DNA of 64,000 bases, from NCBI GenBank assembly GCA_963738835.1, contig CAVTYH010000002.1, positions 1-64,000 of the forward strand. The letters run 5' to 3'. The position numbers were made by a program, and so were the translations under genes. This DNA is from CAVTYH01 sp963738835. GTDB lineage: Bacteria; Planctomycetota; Planctomycetia; Pirellulales; JADZDJ01. The notes under the pieces were generated by a model. It saw only the letters and a list, made by a program, of their open reading frames with translations, was not told where the DNA came from and did not search any database. This document shows positions 30,111 to 41,098 of this stretch, piece by piece. How positions within the stretch are numbered: position 1 is the stretch's first letter; each line of letters opens with the position of its first letter.

Positions 30111-32619
30111 ATGACATTAACGACCGAAGCTGCCAGCCACAACCCGGTGTCGCAAAACGGACTGGCCGCTCTGCGCGAACAGTATGGCTGCGGTCCCGTG
30201 AAATTCGCCGGGACTGAAGACGCGCTGTACGAACGGCATTTGCTATTCGACAGCGTTACGCCGGAAACTGCTGCCGGCGCCCGCGAACGCTTCGAGGCAT
30301 TTGCGCATTCCGTTCGTGATGTGCTATCGCAGCGCTGGATCCTCACGGAAGAAACCTATCAACGCGAGAACGCCAAACGGATTTACTATCTCTCGTTGGA
30401 ATTCTTGATCGGCAGATCGCTCGCCAACAACCTGACCAATCTGTTGTTGGATCGAATTGCCGAGGAAGCGGTCAAGCAGCACAAGCTGGATTGGCTCGGC
30501 CTGCTCGAACAGGAATCGGACGCTGGGCTGGGCAACGGAGGCCTTGGGCGACTGGCCGCTTGCTTTCTCGATTCGATGGCCACGATGTCGTTGCCGGCGA
30601 TGGGTTACGGCCTGCGCTATGAATACGGCATTTTTAAGCAGACCATTGTGAATGGCTGGCAGCAGGAGCAGCCCGACAACTGGCTGCGCTCTCCAGATCC
30701 CTGGGAAGTAGCTCGTCCGCGCGAGCAAGTGGAGGTCAAACTAAACTGCGCGTTCGAGCTGCGCGGCGGAAGCTTGCATGCAATTCCAGGCGAACCAATG
30801 AGCCTGATCGGCATTCCGTTCGATCGGCCCATCGTCGGCTATGGCGGAAAAACCATCAACACACTGCGGCTTTGGGCCGCGGCCACGCCGAACTATTTCG
30901 ATTTTGCCGAATTCAGTCGCGGCGAATTCGTCGAGGCGCTGGCAGCAAAACTCGCCGCTGAATCGCTGACGCGTGTGCTGTATCCCGATGACTCCACCGA
31001 ATTGGGCCAAGGATTGCGATTCATTCAGGAATACTTCCTGGTCGCTTGCTCTTTGGCCGATATTGTGCGCCGTTTCCGCCGGAGCAATACAAGTTGGGAC
31101 GCACTGCCGCAACAAGTCGCCATCCAAATGAACGATACACATCCGGCGATGGCCGTGCCCGAGCTGATGCGGATTCTGCTCGATGAAGCCAAACTCGATT
31201 GGAATGATGCCTTTGAATTGACCAAGCAAACGCTGGCCTATACCAATCACACACTCCTTCCCGAGGCGCTGGAAAAATGGCCGGTGCAATGGTTTGAACA
31301 ACTGCTACCACGGCAATTGGACATTCTCTATCAAATCAACAGCCGCTTGCTCGCATGAAGTTGGCACGAGGTTCCCCGGTGAAAATGCGCGGGTCGCCAA
31401 TTGCAGCCTCATTGAGGAAGGGACGCCCCGCAAAGTGCGGATGGCCAACTTGGCCATTGTCGGCTCGCACAGCACCAACGGCGTCGCCGCGATCCACTCG
31501 GAACTATTGCGCAAGACGACTGTGAAAGACCTCGCGGAGTTGTATCCGGAGCGCTTCTCCAACAAAACCAACGGCGTCACACCAAGACGGTGGCTGATGT
31601 TCGCGAATCCGGGCCTTTCTGCCGTGATCACGGACGCAATCGGCAACGATTGGATTACCAATCTCGACGAACTGGCCCGCCTAAAACCGCTCGCGGACGA
31701 CGCGGACTTTCAAAAGAAATTTCGGCAGGCGAAGCGCCAAGCCAAGCTCAAGTTCGTCGATTGGCTCAAGTCAACACAGAACCTGACCGTCAATCCCGAC
31801 TCGATTTTCGATTGCCAGGTTAAACGCATTCACGAGTACAAGCGACAACTCTTAAATGCGCTGCGCATTCTGGTGCTCTACAACCGGCTGCGTCACAACC
31901 CTAAGCTCGAAATGCCGCCGCGAACCTTCTTTTTCGCCGGCAAAGCGGCGCCCGCGTATCGGCTCGCAAAGCTGATCATCAAATTTATCAACAATCTTGC
32001 CGGCACCATCGATGGCGATTCGGCAGTGCGCGGCCGGCTCAAAGTCGTGTTCCTGCCCGAATATAACGTCAGCCTGGCGGAACGGCTGATTCCGGCAGCC
32101 GACGTGTCGAATCAGATCTCGACCGCCGGTTACGAAGCCAGCGGCACGAGCAACATGAAATTCATGATGAATGGCGCGCTGACGATCGGCACTTGCGACG
32201 GCGCGACCATTGAAATGGCCGAAGAAGCTGGCGAAGAGAATTTCTATCTATTCGGACTGACGGCGCAAGAGGTAGCCGAGATGCGGGCGACATACAGACC
32301 GCGTTCGCATTACGAGCAAGACTGCGAAACGCGCGAGGCGCTCGATCTGATTTCGTCGAACCGCTTCAGCTATTTCGAGCCCTGCGCCTTCAAGCCAATC
32401 CTCGACACGCTTCTGACCAAAGACTACTACATGCATCTGGCCGATCTGCCTTCGTATTTGCAAGCCGATCAGAAGCTTGTCGCAGAATATGCTGACGAGA
32501 GCGCCTGGACTCGAAAAGCCGTCCTGAATGTCGCCTGCTCCGGAAAATTCTCCAGTGATCGCACGATCAACGAGTACGCGACTGAGATTTGGAAAGTGCA
32601 GCAGTGTTTTATTCCTTAA
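30111..32619 (+). CDS. glgP: Glycogen phosphorylase
   Basis: Releases glucose 1-phosphate from glycogen; pyridoxal-phosphate enzyme. ATG at 30111 after GAGGTG. Motifs: RIYYLSLEFLIGRSLANNLT, GNGGLGRLAACFLDSMATMS, YGIFKQTIVNGWQQEQPDNW, then past a frameshift near 31345 VRMANLAIVGSHSTNGVAAI, RFSNKTNGVTPRRWL, QVKRIHEYKRQLLNALRIL, and PLP site EASGTSNMKFMMNGALTIGT with the lysine. About 835 codons, full length. One frameshift only. Confidence 0.95.
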
Positions 32620-32712
32620 TGCAGGCAGAGGACGTGTGCTTTTGATCGTTTCTACTTACGCGGGCAAGCCGGCGCAGCGAGAGTTACCCGTCGATCATCG
32701 GCAGCGCAAGAC

Positions 32713-34290
32713 ATGACCACTTTTGGTGACAAGCTTCCGAACGGCCTTCCAGTTTTTCCGCCAGGATACCGCGCTTCTGGCGTGCTCCTGCACGTTACAT
32801 CATTGCCTTCACCCTACGGCATCGGCGATGTGGGCCCCAGCGCTCTTCGATGGATCGATTTATTGCACGAGGCTGGACAAAGCTGGTGGCAGGCGCTTCC
32901 ATTGGGACCGACTGGGTACGGCAATTCACCGTACCAAGCCATGTCGTCTTTTGCCGGGAATGAATTGCTAATCAGCCCCGATTGGCTGATCGAGGACGGA
33001 TTGCTTCGCGAGGAAGATTGCACAACGAATGAATTCTCTGAAACCACTGTCGATTACTCAGCAGTGATTCCATTCAAACGGCGGATTCTCGAAGAAGCCT
33101 GGAACAGTTTCAAGCGTGGGCACCGACCGGAACTGAATTCGGCTTTCGAGCAGTTTTGCAGTGAGCAATCGCATTGGCTGCAAGACTACGCACTGTTTCG
33201 CGCATTAAAGGTCCGATACAACGGCGCCTGTTGGCGTCAGTGGCCGGCAGATCTGCTTCACCGTGTACCTGCGGCAATTGCAAATGCTCGTCGCGAATTG
33301 GCAAACCAGATTGAAGTGAATTGTTTTGCCCAGTTCCTGTTGTTTCGACAAAGCGCTCGGCTGCGGGAGCACGCACGCGGCAAGGGCGTTCGATTGATCG
33401 GCGATTTACCCTTTTATGTGTCGCTTGATTCAAGCGACGTTTGGGCCAATCCAGAGTTATTCCTTCTGGATGAACAGCTTGTCCCACTGTTTGTAGCGGG
33501 CGTGCCTCCCGACTACTTTAGTCCCCAAGGACAGCTTTGGGGGAATCCGGTTTATAACTGGGATGTATTGCGCCGTAACGGCTACCGCTGGTGCATCGAC
33601 CGCCTCCGCGCACTCCTCGCCCACGTCGATTTAGTTCGCTTGGATCATTTCCGCGGGTTTGCCGCCGCTTGGCACGTTCCCTCGGGAGCCCCTTCCGCGC
33701 AATCGGGACACTGGTCAGCCGGCCCCGGGGCAGATTTTTTCCATACTGCCAAGAACGAGCTTGGCGGGTTGCCGTTGATAGCAGAGGACTTGGGTCTAAT
33801 CACTCCGGACGTTTCGGCACTTCGCGACCAATCCCAGATTGCCGGGACGCGGGTCCTCCAATTCGCGTTTGACGGACAAACGGACAATCCGCACCTGCCT
33901 ACAGAACTTTGTTCCGAACACTGTCGTTTATACCGGTACGCACGATAATCCCCCGAGCCGTGCCTGGTACGAAGAACTGCCAGGCGAAATCAGGGGGAAC
34001 CTTTGGCGGTATTTCAAGTTGCCGCCGGGCGAGGCGAGGGACGTCGCTTGGACCTTGATTCAACTGGCCTGGTCCTCTTCAGGCCGCCTTGGCCATCGCT
34101 CCACTGCAAGACCTGCTCAATCTTGGCCGAGAGGCTCGAATGAATGTTCCAGGCCGTCCGATGGCAACTGGACGTGGCGTTGCTCCGAAGCGTTGCTTCA
34201 TGGTCAATTCATCGATCCTTTGTTGAAACTGACCCAGGACTCAAACCGATTCGCGGCGACAGCGCGTGTCATCGAAGAACCAAATACTCG
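32713..34290 (+). CDS. malQ: 4-alpha-glucanotransferase (amylomaltase)
   Basis: Rearranges maltodextrins so that phosphorylase can continue. Start MTTFGDKLPNGLPVFPPGYR, then SGVLLHVTSLPSPYGIGDVG, WWQALPLGPTGYGNSPYQAM, GDLPFYVSLDSSDVWANPEL, nucleophile region VRLDHFRGFAAAWHVP with the Asp, GLPLIAEDLGLITPDVSALR with the acid Glu, and YTGTHDNPPSRAWYEE. GH77. Three frameshifts after 33930; the exact C-terminus is uncertain (set near LLKLTQDSNR). Confidence 0.9.
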
Positions 34291-34375
34291 TGGAAGTGTC
34301 TTGATGTGGAAAGAGAATTCGCTCCCGACGCCTGCCAACGCTTATTCGTCGTTATCGAACGTCAAAGGAGGAATT

Positions 34376-35318
34376 ATGAGAGGTCGCGATCTCAATCAAC
34401 AGCAATTTCAAAAGATGAAGGCCCACCCAGGCTTCATTGCCGCTCTTGATCAAAGCGGGGGAAGCACGCCGGAAGCGCTCCGTCAATATGGGATCCAAGA
34501 TGGCGCCTGGTCCAACGAAGATGAAATGTTTGCGCTCGTGCATCGAAATGCGCATGCGAATCATGACCTGCCCCAGCTTCGACGGCGAGCGAATTCTTGC
34601 CGCCATCCTATTCGAAAACACAATGGACCGGGATGTGGAAAAACGGCCCACTGCGGACTACCTCTGGAATGTCAAGCGCATCGTTCCGTTTCTAAAAGAT
34701 CGATAAAGGGCTGGCCGCCGAGAACGACGGCGTCCAGCTGATGAAACCCATGCCGGATCTCGGCGCACTGTTGGTCAAGGCCAATGCCAAGGGAGTATTC
34801 GGAACCAAAATGCGGTCTGTCATCAAGCAAGCCAGCGCAGGCGGCATAAAAAACGTGGTAAAACAGCAATTCGAAGTCGCTCGCCAAATCGTTGATAGTG
34901 GCCTCGTACCGATTGTCGAACCGGAAGTTGACATTCACTGTCCGATGAAGGCTGACGCCGAAGGATTGCTCCGATCCGCCCTTTGCCGCGAACTTGACGG
35001 TCTTCCGCCGACCAGTGGGTTATGTTAAAGCTCACCTTGCCCGCGCAGGATGATTTTTACGCCGAGTGCGTCAACCATCCTAACGTGCTAAGGGTGGTCG
35101 CGCTCTCAGGCGGCTACTCGCAAGCTGATGCTAACGACCGCCTGCGGCGAAACCACGGCATCGTGGCGAGCTTTTCGCGGGCGCTCGTTGAAGGGTTGTC
35201 GGCTCAGCAGTCGGACGCAGAATTCAATGCCCGGCTAAATGAATCCATAGCGCATATCTTTGAAGCATCAACAATCAAATCGGAGCAGCCGGCTCCGGCG
35301 ATAGCGATAGCGAAGTGA
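34376..35318 (+). CDS. fda: Class I fructose-bisphosphate aldolase
   Basis: Cleaves fructose 1,6-bisphosphate to triose phosphates through a Schiff base. ATG at 34376 behind AAAGGAGG. KAHPGFIAALDQSGGSTPEA then frames shift to SFDGERILAAILFENTMDRD, DKGLAAENDGVQLMKPMPDL, GTKMRSVIKQ, LVPIVEPEVDIH, MLKLTLPAQDDFYAECVNHP and VVALSGGYSQADANDRLRRN. Matches the 300-residue staphylococcal-type class I enzyme. Frameshifts near 34560, 34700 and 35020. Confidence 0.9.
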
Positions 35319-35398
35319 CGAAGAGCATGGCTGCCGAAGTCCTGAAAAACCGGCGGCATGGCGATCCACTTGCATTTATAAGAGAGACTACGAATCCC

Positions 35399-36825
35399 AT
35401 GAATAGCGTCACATCAAAAAAACGCATCCTAATTCTCGGCGGTGGTTTCGCCGGCCTCGCGACTGCCCGGCACTTGGAGCGACTCTTGCGCCGCCGCGGG
35501 GACATTGATATCGTTCTGGTCAGCCGGGACAACTTCGTGGTCATGACGCCACTGCTTTTTGAAGTGTTTTCTGGAACGCTGGACCTGCGCAGCTCGTCGC
35601 TCCCGGTCCGCGCTTTTCTTCGCTCGACACGGTTCATCGAGGCCAGCGTCCAGAGCATCGATTTCGATGCCCGCAAAGTCGGACTTCTGTCGCCCGGGCA
35701 AACAAGCGAGCTGGGATACGACCAGTTGGTCATAGCGCTGGGATCCAAGACCAATCGCAATATGATCCCTGGTGCAGAGCACGCCTTTGCGTTTAAGACA
35801 GTCGCCGATGCACTGTTGCTTCGCAATCACGTCATTGAGCGGTTCGAACGAGCCGACGTGGAATCCGATACCGCAGCGGAAAGCACAGTTACTCACATTC
35901 GTCATCATCGGCGGCGGACTAGTCGGCGTGGAGCTGCTCGGCGAGTTGACCACGTTTGTCGACGGCATTGCACCGTTTTACAAACACGTGGACCGCGGTG
36001 ACGTCCGGCTTTGTTTTACTTCAGGGCGGCGATCGCATCATGCCGGAAGTTGATCCGCGCCTGGCCGCGTATGCACACAACGCGCTCGCCTCGCGGCGCG
36101 GAGTTGAGTTGCGGATGAATGCCCACGTGCACGGAATCGAGCCGCGGACGGTCCGCCTTGCAGGAGAAACAATCGCCTCCGATACCATCGTACTGGCCGC
36201 CGGCGTCGTGCCCAACCCGATGTTAGCCGGCCCATCTATTGAGAAAGATATCCGCGGTCGCATTTTGGTCGAGCCAACGATGCGGTCCCGAAGCCATAGA
36301 GAAGTTTGGGCGCTTGGCGACTGCGCCGCTGTTCCGGGTCCTGACGGCAAGCCGTACCCTAGCCTGGCGCAGCACGCGTTGCGTGAGGGAAAAGTGCTAG
36401 CCGACAACATCTTCAGAGTGCTGACCGACCGCGCGCCCAAGCCGTTCATTTACCACACGCTCGGGATGATGGGCTCGCTGGGTCGCACCACGGGCTTTGG
36501 TCAGTTTCTGAAGGTCCGAATGCACGGTTTCCCGGCTTGGTTTGTTCGCCGGATGTATTATCTGCTGCAAATGCCGGGGTGGCGTCGCCGGCTTCGAATA
36601 ATGATCGATTGGACGTTTGCCCTGATGTTTCGCCCGGACATTACCAAAGTCGGATTGGATGGCGAAACTGCGTTCGTGCTGCGAGAGGCCGCAGCGGATG
36701 AAATGCGCCCTGCCGACATCGGAGCGTGGTCGATGCCCCTGAGCAGTCCGCCGCCAAGGACCCGCTGCGGCTCGCCGCATCCGAATGCGCAACGGCCGGG
36801 CTTATGTCAATTGAACGAGCGTTAA
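35399..36825 (+). CDS. Type II NADH dehydrogenase (NDH-2-like)
   Basis: Single-subunit, non-proton-pumping NADH:quinone oxidoreductase. FAD site KKRILILGGGFAGLATARHL; NADH-binding TFVIIGGGLVGVELLGELTT in a second frame; FAD C-terminal motif VWALGDCAAVPGPDGKPYPS, LAQHALREGKVLADNIFRVL. C-terminal amphipathic part (GFPAWFVRRMYYLLQMPGWR) suits membrane attachment. ATG at 35399 chosen as it begins the dinucleotide fold. Frameshifts at about 35880 and 36010. Ends the carbon island: would reoxidise NADH. Confidence 0.9.
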
Positions 36826-36843
36826 CCTGAGGAGCAGACGCAT

Positions 36844-37290
36844 ATGGAAGCATCTATTATGACAGCCCTGGCCGTGGCAGGAGGTTCCATCATCGGCGCC
36901 GCGGCGTCGGTGAGCACAACCTGGCTGAATCAGCACAAGCAAACAGTGCGTGAACTGACGCAAGCAAGGTATCGCGAGCGCGAGGCATTGTATGCGCAAT
37001 TCATCACCGAAGCCTCGCGGCTGGCGGTCGATGCAGTGACTCACTCGCTTGACACGTTAGAAAAACTCGTCATCTTCTACGGGATCATAGGGCGAATCCG
37101 TCTGGTGGCCAGCGAAGAAATTCTGGCAGAGGCGGAGGCCTGTTGCGGGCGCATCATGGAACTCTACGCAGGTCCCAACAAGACTGTGGAGCAGATCGCC
37201 ACCTCATTCGAACCGTATAAGCTCGACCCGATCAGGCAGTTCAGCTCTGTATGCTGCGCGGAGCTCTCGACGATTGTGCACGGCCTGTAA
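36844..37290 (+). CDS. Membrane-anchored hypothetical protein
   Basis: 148 residues. One N-terminal membrane helix (MTALAVAGGSIIGAAASVST) followed by a charged helical domain (NQHKQTVRELTQARYREREA). No family recognised. Last gene before the first attachment-like repeat. Confidence 0.6.
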   Translation: MEASIMTALAVAGGSIIGAAASVSTTWLNQHKQTVRELTQARYREREALYAQFITEASRLAVDAVTHSLDTLEKLVIFYGIIGRIRLVASEEILAEAEACCGRIMELYAGPNKTVEQIATSFEPYKLDPIRQFSSVCCAELSTIVHGL

Positions 37291-37792
37291 AACCGATTTT
37301 GTGTAAACGACCTAGCTCTGAATCGGTGAATCTTGTAATCGAGTCCCTTGGTGCCGGCTGAATCTGGCCCCGAGGGCTTTGTTGAAGCCAAAAGTCGCGA
37401 ACCTCTAGCGTCGCTCACATCGCCCGATGTTCTGAAGCCCGTCGCTCGCTTAGGGACGTCCGGTGTCAGAGTTTTGTCAGAGAATTGGTTGCAAACCATG
37501 TAAAAGCGTGTAAATTGTGGACATCGTTAGCGAGTGGATTGGTGCTCGATGGATCGCCGTTAGTTGCAGTTGGCACAAGGAGATACGCAACTCATCTGAC
37601 TGCTTCTCGCCCCCGCACCGACGTGGCCTCCGAAGCCGGAAGTTACAGGTTCGAATCCTGTCGGGGATATTCCGAATCAGAAAGCCAGTAATGATTTGCA
37701 GCATTTCTGTCAAATGGCATTTCGGCGGAAGCAGCAGCGGAAAGCAGCGTCCGGGCACGACGACGCCCGGCCACCGTGTCATTCCTTTTCGA
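37291..37792. other. Non-coding boundary of segment 1
   Basis: No gene. Holds the 208-base repeat with tRNA 3' end at 37463-37670 and about 120 further bases before the convergent sulfatase stop. Confidence 0.5.
37463..37670 (+). repeat. att-like repeat with tRNA-Arg(CCG) 3' part, copy 1
   Basis: 208 bases nearly repeated at 59776-59986. The last 46 bases (37625-37670) are the 3' half of a tRNA: anticodon arm GGCCTCCGAAGCC (loop CTCCGAA, anticodon CCG), variable loop, T arm ACAGGTTCGAATCCTGT, acceptor strand CGGGGAT. The 5' half is absent. Such 3' fragments are usual attachment sites of tyrosine-integrase elements. Confidence 0.7.
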
Positions 37793-39500
37793 TCACTTAC
37801 TGCCGGCGTTCTCCTGCAGGCTCTTCATCACCGCGTCGAGGTTGAAGGTGTCGGCCTTTTGCCGCGGCGGATACTCCTTGAACGTCTCCAGGAACTTGCC
37901 CACGTAGGCCTGGGCCGGGACGAGCAGATAAATCCGATGGAACAGCCAGTCGTAGTAGGTGTTCGACGTGATGTCGGCCCGCTCGTACGGGTCGGTGCGC
38001 AGATTGAACAACAGCGGCACGCGGAGGGTCGTGAACGGCTCGGCCCACACCTGCAGAGTGCCCGGCACCCGTTGTTCCATGAACAGCAGCTTCCAGTTGT
38101 CGTAGCGCAGCGCCGCGACTTGTTGTTCATCCGTGCAATAGATGAATGACTCTCGCGGGCTCTTCTCCGTTTGGCCGGTGAGATAGGGCACCAGGTTGTA
38201 CCCGTCGAGGTGGATCTTGTAGTTCATGTCGCCGACCTTGTAGCCCTTGAGCAGCTTCTCGGTCACGTCGGGATCGCCGGCCATGGCCAGCAGCGTCGGG
38301 AGCCAGTCGAGGTGCGAGACGATCCCGTTGGCCACCGAGCCTGGCTTGATCTTGCCCGGCCACTTGACCATGCACGGAATGCGGTAGGCGCCTTCCCAGC
38401 TTGTGTTCTTCTCGTTGCGGAACGGCGTCATCGCGCCATCCGGCCAGGTATTCATGTGCGGGCCGTTGTCGGTCGAGTACATGACGAACGTATCGCCCTC
38501 GATGCCGGCATCCTTGATCGCCTGGAGCACCGTGCCGACATTCTTGTCGTGGTCGATCATCACGTCGTGGTATTCGCTCTGCCACTGTCCCGCCTGGCCG
38601 ATGCTCTCCGGCTTCGGATGCGTGAAGGCGTGCATGTGGGTGAAGTTCACCCAGATGAAGAAGGGCTTGCCGGCGCCTGCCTGCCGTTTGATGTAGTCGG
38701 ACGAACGCTCGGCGATGTCGTCGTCGATCGTTTCCATCCGCTTCCGGGTCAGCGGGCCGGTGTCCTTGATCGTCTGCTTGCCGACCTTGCCGAATCGCGG
38801 ATCGACGGTCGGCATCGTCCGGTCGGTCGCCTTGCAGTCGAGCACCCCGCGGGGGCCAAACTTCTTCTTGAACTCCGGATCCTTCGGGTAGTCCACGTGC
38901 TCCGGCTCCTCCTCGGCGTTGAGGTGATACAGGTTGCCGTAGAATTCGTCGAAGCCATGAACAGTCGGCAGGTACTCGTTGCGGTCGCCGAGGTGGTTTT
39001 TGCCAATTTGGGCGGTGGCATACCCTTGCGCCTTGAGCAGGTTGGCGATCGTCGGGTCTTCTTTCTGCATGCCCGCCTTGGCCCCGGGCATGCCGACCTT
39101 CGTCAGTCCCGTCCTCATGCCGTGCTGGCCGGTGATGAACGATGCGCGACCGGCGGTGCAACTCTGCTCGCCGTAGTAGTCGGTGAAGATCATCCCGTCT
39201 TTGGCGATGCTGTCGATATTGGGCGTTCGGTAGCCCATCAGCCCCATGCGTGTAGGCACTGATGTTCGACTGACCGATGTCATCGCCCCAGATGATGACG
39301 ATGTTGGGCTTTTTCGAGGATGATCCGCTGGTTGATGTTCGCGGATTGCCCGCTTGCGCCAAGAGCTCTGCGCCATTTGAATTTGGAGCTTCAGCGCGAA
39401 CCGTTCGGATCGCTGAAAAACTTCCCGCAGCCGCGAAGTAACCTAAAACCCCGCAAACCGCGAGCACGACAAGTAATTGCACCTTGGTGAAGCGTGTCAT
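37793..39500 (-). CDS. Arylsulfatase
   Basis: Type I sulfatase removing sulfate esters, probably exported or membrane-anchored. N-terminus MTRFTKVQLLVVLAVCGVLG is an uncleaved anchor or signal. KKPNIVIIWGDDIGQSNISA has the metal-binding DD; YYGEQSCTAGRASFITGQHG has the formylglycine motif C-T-A-G-R (CxAxR); TAQIGKNHLGDRNEYLPTVH and FVMYSTDNGPHMNTWPDGAM supply the remaining metal and substrate residues. One frameshift near 39260. 569 codons, normal. Opposite strand to its neighbours. Confidence 0.92.
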
Positions 39501-39701
39501 TTTCGCTGCTCCCTTTGAATTGAGAAATTAGCCGAATGGCAGGTTGCACCGGCCGGATTATATAAGGAATGAATTTCGGGATTCAATCATTTTCTGCCCA
39601 TCCATGAATTCCCGACCGATGCCACGTTTTGCTCTGATTCGTCGAACGGTTGGGCCATCGGCTGGTCTCGCCGCGAAGAGACTCAAGCATTTCAGGCTGT
39701 C

Positions 39702-40610
39702 GTGACGATTCCCAAACAATCATCGCGTTCGCAGTGTGCGCTGAAGATCGACCCTGCCATTTATACGGAATATAGCGATGTGCCGGGGGCTGTTCATATC
39801 GCTGGCCATAGCACGCTCCTTATAGGCGGAAGGGCTGCCCAGGTTTACGCCCAAAACCAACGCGAGTCGGGTGGCGACGAGACCGAATTGGCGGAGTTGG
39901 AAACCGACCGTGATGCATTTACTCCGGCAACCAGCACGGCTGGACGTGGTCTTACAATCCTCGAATCGTCGTATTCATTCCTCGACAACCGTGATGTCGC
40001 CGATACGCACAGCTTTCCCGAACTATTAATTCGTCACGGCGTGAACGACTGGATCGAATTACGGGTGGGCTGGAACTACGAGATTGGCGGCGGCGGCGAC
40101 GTGTCGGGAAGTAACGGTTCTACTGGCATGGGGTCTGCTGAAATCGAGCGCGACTCGAAAATTCTTTATGGTTTCAAGGCCGCGCTTACGGAGCAAGATG
40201 GCTGGCAGCCGCGAAGCGTAGTCATTTTGCAGGGCTACACTCCCACGAGCGGCGCGACGACCGCTTCCGATGTTGTGGTAGCTTACGCTTTTGGTTGGGA
40301 GCTGGAGAACGGATGGCGGATTGATTCTTCGCTGCGCTACGGCACCGGCCACGAACTTCTCGACGCGTTCAACGAATGGGCTCCGTCCGTAGTGCTGCGG
40401 ATGCCAATCACTGAAAAATGGACCATCCACGCCGAATACTTTGGCATCTTTTCACAGGGCGCCGAGCAGGATTTTAGCCGGGCGTATTTTAGTCCGGGGG
40501 TCCACTGCTTAGTCACACCGAATTTAGAACTTGGGGTTCGTGTGGGCTGGGGGCTCACACCAGACGCCGCCAGTTTCTTCTCGAATGTGGGCGTTGGGTG
40601 GCGGTTCTAG
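39702..40610 (+). CDS. Outer-membrane beta-barrel protein (transporter-like)
   Basis: 302 residues. Alternating aromatic strands (ELLIRHGVNDWIELRVGWNY; LENGWRIDSSLRYGTGHELL; VTPNLELGVRVGWGLTPDAA) and a terminal Phe after VGVGWRF, typical of phenol-degradation-MetA-like or porin-type barrels. The first 40 residues have no clear signal peptide, so the true start may be downstream or lost to a frameshift. Between two sulfatase genes, so a role in uptake of desulfated products is possible. Confidence 0.6.
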   Translation: MTIPKQSSRSQCALKIDPAIYTEYSDVPGAVHIAGHSTLLIGGRAAQVYAQNQRESGGDETELAELETDRDAFTPATSTAGRGLTILESSYSFLDNRDVADTHSFPELLIRHGVNDWIELRVGWNYEIGGGGDVSGSNGSTGMGSAEIERDSKILYGFKAALTEQDGWQPRSVVILQGYTPTSGATTASDVVVAYAFGWELENGWRIDSSLRYGTGHELLDAFNEWAPSVVLRMPITEKWTIHAEYFGIFSQGAEQDFSRAYFSPGVHCLVTPNLELGVRVGWGLTPDAASFFSNVGVGWRF

Positions 40611-41098
40611 AGCTAGAACCAGTCCCGGGAGGAGTCGGCGGCGCCGGAAGCCAAAGCGCCGAGGTGAATCTATCGCGGCTTGTTGACGATGCGCTTTGGC
40701 TGAGCAGACTGATCGTCTTTTGCCCGCAGAGCGGTGGCCCTGATTTCCCGACCCGTTTGCTCAATTGGCTCATCGGCGCGTTTGGACATTGGAACGTACC
40801 GGCATCAGAAGTCGAAGACCGCATCATTGTCAGTACAAGTTTCATGCCAATCGGTCGCGATCCGGTTGGGGGTATTTCATTTTCCCTTTTCCGTGGACTT
40901 TTGCGTCGCTCGGCTGAGTAAGAGCTCCGAACGAACAACTGCGCGTGACTGACAGAAGCTGATCATTCTGTGACTCAGTTACCGTGATCGTCGCTAATCC
41001 AGCTACAGTCGGATAGAATACCGACCAGCTATTCTGCGGGCGTCAATCGGATTTTGCATTTGGCTTGTCACTTCGTCCCTGAAGAGGAGCTATCAGCC

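Noticed and set aside
40598..40921. 107-codon frame after the barrel protein
   Set aside because: No ribosome site, no family, and overlap with the barrel gene end; not supported.
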